A model generated the notes under the pieces. That model worked only from the letters and a program-made list of their open reading frames with translations, had not been told where the DNA came from and ran no database searches. A stretch of 13,780 nt of DNA, from positions 1-13,780 of the forward strand of contig JAITBO010000267.1 in NCBI GenBank assembly GCA_031283505.1, in the 5' to 3' direction. Shown here piece by piece: positions 13,519 to 13,780 of this stretch; position 1 is the first letter of the stretch; every line of letters begins with the position of its first letter. The translations under genes and the position numbers were made by a program. Origin of the DNA: Treponema sp. (GTDB taxonomy: Bacteria > Spirochaetota > Spirochaetia > Treponematales > Breznakiellaceae).

Positions 13519-13548
13519 ATACTAGTTTAGTTTATGCGCTTCTGTCAA
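13519..13548 (-). promoter_or_regulatory. Probable promoter of the minus-strand four-gene run
   Basis: On the minus strand a perfect TTGACA (13548-13543) is followed after 18 bases by TAGTAT (13524-13519), four of six -10 matches. The expected start of transcription near 13512 leaves a very short leader before the ATG at 13504. Confidence 0.55.
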
Positions 13549-13588
13549 ATCCTTCAGGAATTTTGCCAAAATATAACAAAACCTATGG

Positions 13589-13609
13589 GGTCCCGGGATT
13601 ACCGGGACC
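13589..13609. repeat. GC-rich hairpin left of the IS30-like fragment
   Basis: GGTCCCGG (13589-13596) and CCGGGACC (13602-13609) form an 8-bp stem with a 5-base loop. A further CCGGGACC copy lies at 13629-13636. It could be a factor-independent stop for transcripts from the right or part of an insertion-sequence end. No T-run follows. Confidence 0.4.
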
Positions 13610-13694
13610 GGCGCGTATTATCTTTTCACCGGGACCTCATGATAAGCTGTATCCGCTCCATAAAGTTATCATCATAACCATATCGCTATGTCCC

Positions 13695-13780
13695 AGGCTT
13701 GGCAACCATGCGCTCAAACGGGAAATCATGCGTTTGTTCAAACAAGACCTGTCTGCGGACCAGATTTCAGGCCGGCTTGG
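13695..13780 (+). mobile_element. IS30-like transposase fragment, continues past the window edge
   Basis: The plus-strand frame in phase with 13695 reads RLGNHALKREIMRL, then LSADQISGRL up to the edge. This is the segment just after the IS30 helix-turn-helix. It aligns with RLSNPLVKAYAE and WTPEIFAGRL of the remnant at 6671-7433. The frame is open leftward to 13518, but that part does not look like an IS30 N-terminus, so the copy seems 5'-truncated or frameshifted. The remainder is outside the window. Confidence 0.5.

Noticed and set aside
7441..13664. Shared 10-mer CGCTCCATAA at 7441 and about 13655, near both IS30 pieces
   Set aside because: A 10-base match is expected by chance many times in a window of this size, and the flanking bases differ.

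Overview
The window most likely comes from a host-associated spirochaete of the Treponema group. I infer this from the gene families, the spirochaetal lipoprotein signals, the dense hairpin-rich intergenic DNA and a moderately GC-rich genome with AT-rich islands. No rRNA, tRNA or CRISPR array is visible. The species assignment is inference, not a database match.

Left part (1-3228, plus strand): a repeat with a perfect TATAAT box precedes a three-gene run. It encodes a secreted S41/CtpA-type protease, RsmE (16S rRNA m3U1498 methyltransferase) and a divergent WecG/TagA/CpsF-family glycosyltransferase that overlaps rsmE.

Middle accessory part (3229-7494): about 1 kb of AT-rich, mostly non-coding DNA holds strong hairpins, a 21-base poly-C run and a complex structured element. 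It leads into a two-gene flavin module: a small FMN-binding lipoprotein and a large FAD-dependent reductase lipoprotein. Together they look like an extracytoplasmic electron-transfer pair of the fumarate/urocanate-reductase type, but the reductase lacks the usual catalytic arginines. A strong hairpin ends this module. A decayed IS30-family element follows (6663-7494), with recognisable terminal inverted repeats and a broken transposase gene.

Right part (7495-13780): argR (arginine-type repressor, with a palindromic ARG-box-like site in its own leader) and pgi (glucose-6-phosphate isomerase) lie on the plus strand. They are separated by a second copy of the structured element seen before the flavin module. 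Convergent to them is a minus-strand run: metallophosphoesterase, ParB-like domain protein, pyridoxal kinase (pdxY) and an M28-type zinc peptidase. These genes are tightly packed, with a 1-base overlap, a 22-base gap and a 14-base gap, and appear to be read from one promoter near 13550. The right edge holds the start of another IS30-like transposase fragment.

The best candidate for something undescribed is the pair of structured elements at 4131-4238 and 8170-8343. They share the same order of hairpins, the same 13-base spacer, the same conserved 3' motif and the same position 40-50 bases before a start codon. Their stems differ in sequence but keep pairing, and both allow the same alternative fold.
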